A DNA stretch of 47,094 bases from Thioalkalivibrio thiocyanoxidans ARh2 (lineage in GTDB: Bacteria; Pseudomonadota; Gammaproteobacteria; Ectothiorhodospirales; Ectothiorhodospiraceae), in the NCBI RefSeq assembly GCF_000385215.1, contig NZ_ARQK01000034.1, positions 1 through 47,094 on the forward strand, in the 5' to 3' direction. Both the position numbers and the translations under genes were made by a program. How positions within the stretch are numbered: position 1 is the stretch's first letter; each line of letters opens with the position of its first letter. Under the pieces are notes generated by a model. That model worked only from the letters and a program-made list of their open reading frames with translations. It was not told the origin of the DNA and searched no databases. Positions 45,338 to 47,094 of the stretch are shown here, piece after piece.

Positions 45338-45985
45338 GTGGCGACGACTCAACGCCGCAGAGGGCAGCCCCCGCGAGGCGTCTGGACGGGCGTGCTGCTG
45401 CTCTCGCTCGTGCCCGCGGTCTGGATCGGTCTGCGTACGCTCGGATGGTTCGGCGGGCTGGGGGCGAACCCGATCGAGAAGCTGCTGGAGCTCTCCGGCA
45501 CGCACGCGATGATCGCCCTGCTGATCGCACTCGCCGTGACCCCGCTGCGGCAGATGACGGGGCTTGCCTGGATCACTCGGCTGCGCCGGATGCTGGGGCT
45601 GGTGGCCTTTGGCTACGTGACCGCGCATGCCCTGACCTGGCTGGGGCTGGATCTGTTCTTCGACTGGGAACTGGTGTTCTACGACCTGACCGAGCGCCCG
45701 TTCGTGATGGTCGGCTTTGCCGCCTGGGTGATCCTGCTCGCCCTGGCGGTGACCTCCACCGACGGGGCGCAGCGCTGGCTCCGGAAGAAATGGGTCTGGC
45801 TGCACCGCGGGGTATACGTGGCCGGGGTGCTGGCGATCCTGCATTTCCTCTGGCTGGCGCGGGCGGACTACGGCGAGGTCGCGCTGTATGCCGCGATCCT
45901 GGCCTTCCTGCTCGGCTGGCGGGTGGTCTATTCCTGGATCTCGGCGCGAAGGGTGCGGGCACGCAGGGCGGCCACTGCCTCCTGA
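45338..45985 (+). CDS. msrQ: Protein-methionine-sulfoxide reductase heme-binding subunit MsrQ
   Basis: A 215-residue integral membrane cytochrome b that feeds quinol electrons to MsrP. Six hydrophobic segments are visible, with histidines in LSGTHAMIALLIALAVTPLR, GYVTAHALTWLGLDL, WVWLHRGVYVAGVLAILHFL that fit the heme ligands. The start is a GTG or ATG at 45338 (MATTQRRRGQ). Ten bp separate it from msrP. Confidence 0.93.
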   Translation: MATTQRRRGQPPRGVWTGVLLLSLVPAVWIGLRTLGWFGGLGANPIEKLLELSGTHAMIALLIALAVTPLRQMTGLAWITRLRRMLGLVAFGYVTAHALTWLGLDLFFDWELVFYDLTERPFVMVGFAAWVILLALAVTSTDGAQRWLRKKWVWLHRGVYVAGVLAILHFLWLARADYGEVALYAAILAFLLGWRVVYSWISARRVRARRAATAS

Positions 45986-46016
45986 ATCGCTATCCTCAAG
46001 TCTGCTGCGGGGCCAT

Positions 46017-46288
46017 TAGGGAGACGCTGATCCAATAGCACATCCGCGTTGGTACCCCCTGTTTTCCGAGACAAGGCGCGTCGTGCAGCGGGTAGTGGTT
46101 CTACCCGCAAGCGGCGCAACGCAGGATCGGGGAACAGGGGGTACCAACCCCAAAGGGGCTCGGCCGCTTTTGCGTGGGAACGGCGTTGCGGCTCCTTTGT
46201 GCAGAATGACTGCACGGCAGTCACCGCGCCTTGTTCGCACGCAAAAGCGACTCGAGCGCGAACGTGCAATTGGATCAGCGTCTCCCTA
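46017..46288. mobile_element. MITE-like palindromic element, copy 1
   Basis: A 272-bp element with perfect 20-bp terminal inverted repeats (TAGGGAGACGCTGATCCAAT and its complement at 46269-46288), bounded by TA. Inside it is a two-arm structure: arm 1 has stem GTTGGTACCCCCTGTT (46048-46063) with its exact complement at 46133-46148 and a hairpin GCGGGTAG/CTACCCGC; arm 2 pairs GCTCGGCCGCTTTTGCGTG with CACGCAAAAGCG-A-C-TCGAGC and includes GACTGC/GCAGTC. No gene is encoded. Confidence 0.85.
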
Positions 46289-46359
46289 GGCGCGCCGCGA
46301 TGCTACACTACGCAGTTTGCGGGCCGCATGGCCCGTCCCATTCCGACCGGAACCACATC

Positions 46360-46845
46360 ATGCACGAGATCGAGACCCTGGAAGGCGAGTTCACGGATGC
46401 TGCCAACCATCGCTACGGCCTGCTGCTGGCGCGCTTCAACAGCCTGATCGTCGAGCGCCTGCTGGAAGGCGCGGTCGACACCCTGAAGCGCCACGGCGTG
46501 GCGGAGAAGAACCTGACCATCGCGCGCGTGCCCGGCGCCTACGAGCTGCCGCTGGCGGCCCAGGCGATGGCGCGTTCCGGCCGTTATGACGCGGTGATCG
46601 CGCTGGGCTGTGTGATCCGGGGCTCGACGCCGCATTTCGACTATGTAGCGGGTGAGGCCGCCAAGGGCCTGGCCCAGGTGCAGATGGCCGAGGACCTGCC
46701 GATCAGCTTTGGCGTGCTGACGACCGACTCCATCGAGCAGGCGATCGAACGCGCCGGCACCAAGGCCGGCAACAAGGGTGCAGATGCCGCGATGGGCGCG
46801 ATCGAGATGGTCAGCTTGATGCGCAAGCTGCGCGCCGACTCCTAA
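46360..46845 (+). CDS. ribH: 6,7-dimethyl-8-ribityllumazine synthase
   Basis: A 161-residue enzyme that joins the pyrimidine and dihydroxybutanone phosphate to form lumazine, the penultimate riboflavin step. Motifs are [53 protein letters not shown] and [15 protein letters not shown]. Start at [10 protein letters not shown]. The stop codon TAA coincides with the TA end of the second palindromic element, and the first element ends 72 bp before the start. No other rib gene is in the window. Confidence 0.95.
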   Translation: MHEIETLEGEFTDAANHRYGLLLARFNSLIVERLLEGAVDTLKRHGVAEKNLTIARVPGAYELPLAAQAMARSGRYDAVIALGCVIRGSTPHFDYVAGEAAKGLAQVQMAEDLPISFGVLTTDSIEQAIERAGTKAGNKGADAAMGAIEMVSLMRKLRADS

Positions 46846-47094
46846 GGGAAACACTGATCCATGGACACACTCGCGTTGACACCCCAGGTTTTCCGAGACA
46901 AGGCGCGTCGTGCAGCGGGTAGTGTTTCTACCCGCAAGCGGCGCAACGCAAGATCGGGGAACCTGGGGTGCCAACCCCGAAGGGGCTCGGCCGCTTTTGC
47001 GCGCGCACGGCGTTGCGGCTCCCTTGTGCAGAATGACTGCACGGCAGTCACCGCGCCTTGTTCGCACGCAAAAGCGACTCGAGCGCGAGCGTGT
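46843..47094. mobile_element. MITE-like palindromic element, copy 2 (cut by window end)
   Basis: It begins TAAGGGAAACACTGATCC, the first three bases being the ribH stop. It is about 85% identical to copy 1 and has the same two-arm folding. In arm 1 the stem is GTTGACACCCCAGGTT (46875-46890) with AACCTGGGGTGCCAAC (46961-46976): three base pairs differ from copy 1 and all still pair. The right end lies beyond the window. Confidence 0.85.

Noticed and set aside
46017-46289. Small genes inside the palindromic elements
   Set aside because: The open frames there are on both strands and follow the palindrome; copy differences compensate stem pairing rather than preserve codons.

Overview
This is a GC-rich, gene-dense chromosomal segment from a gammaproteobacterium. 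The gene content (split glycine decarboxylase, fused CoxA/C oxidase, a Na+/Ca2+-type voltage-gated channel, sodium-coupled amino acid carrier, MsrPQ, diguanylate cyclases, sigma-54 pilin) would fit an Ectothiorhodospiraceae haloalkaliphile such as Thioalkalivibrio. That placement is inference from gene style, not from a marker gene.

Layout. 0.2-2.5 kb (minus): an AGCS sodium:amino-acid symporter coupled to nadC. 2.7-3.6 kb: a ZIP metal transporter. 3.8-9.4 kb: a tandem glycine riboswitch with terminator in front of gcvT-gcvH-gcvPA-tpx-gcvPB, closed by a strong terminator. 9.6-15.6 kb: two giant PAS-GGDEF diguanylate cyclases that share recognisable PAS modules. 15.6-27.8 kb: a zinc-uptake system (znuA on the minus strand, znuCB on the plus strand) split by a 9-kb cytochrome oxidase cluster (coxB, fused coxAC, a small membrane ORF, ctaG, a second degenerate CoxII, ctaA, ctaB, plus DUF2231 and CopD/HemJ-like proteins). 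Each znu piece carries next to its Zur box a fossil of the partner gene: a znuC start beside znuA and a znuA start beside znuC.

27.8-31.1 kb: an Lrp-type regulator divergent from leuA, then a voltage-gated cation channel with filter TLEGWSE. 31.2-35.2 kb is an accessory island: about 14 same-orientation copies of a GTGGGTGTCC motif, a methyltransferase, a RAYT-type tyrosine transposase flanked by two paralogous small-RNA-like modules, a brnTA toxin-antitoxin pair, and then a type IV pilin with an exact sigma-54 promoter. 36-38.8 kb: two tandem MgtE magnesium channels. 39.2-43.8 kb: an AttEFGH-like export system (ATPase, one-piece permease, AttH-like lipoprotein whose leader ORF contains REP sequences). 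43.9-46.0 kb: a small PA3496-like protein and msrPQ. 46.0 kb to the end: ribH between two copies of a ~270-bp palindromic, TA-flanked MITE-like element whose stems show compensatory base changes.

Most noteworthy: (1) the paired hairpin/terminator RNA modules on both sides of the RAYT inside the GTGGGTGTCC island; (2) the covarying MITE family, whose ends coincide with the stop codons of ribH and lrp; (3) the reciprocal znuA/znuC fossils around the oxidase cluster.
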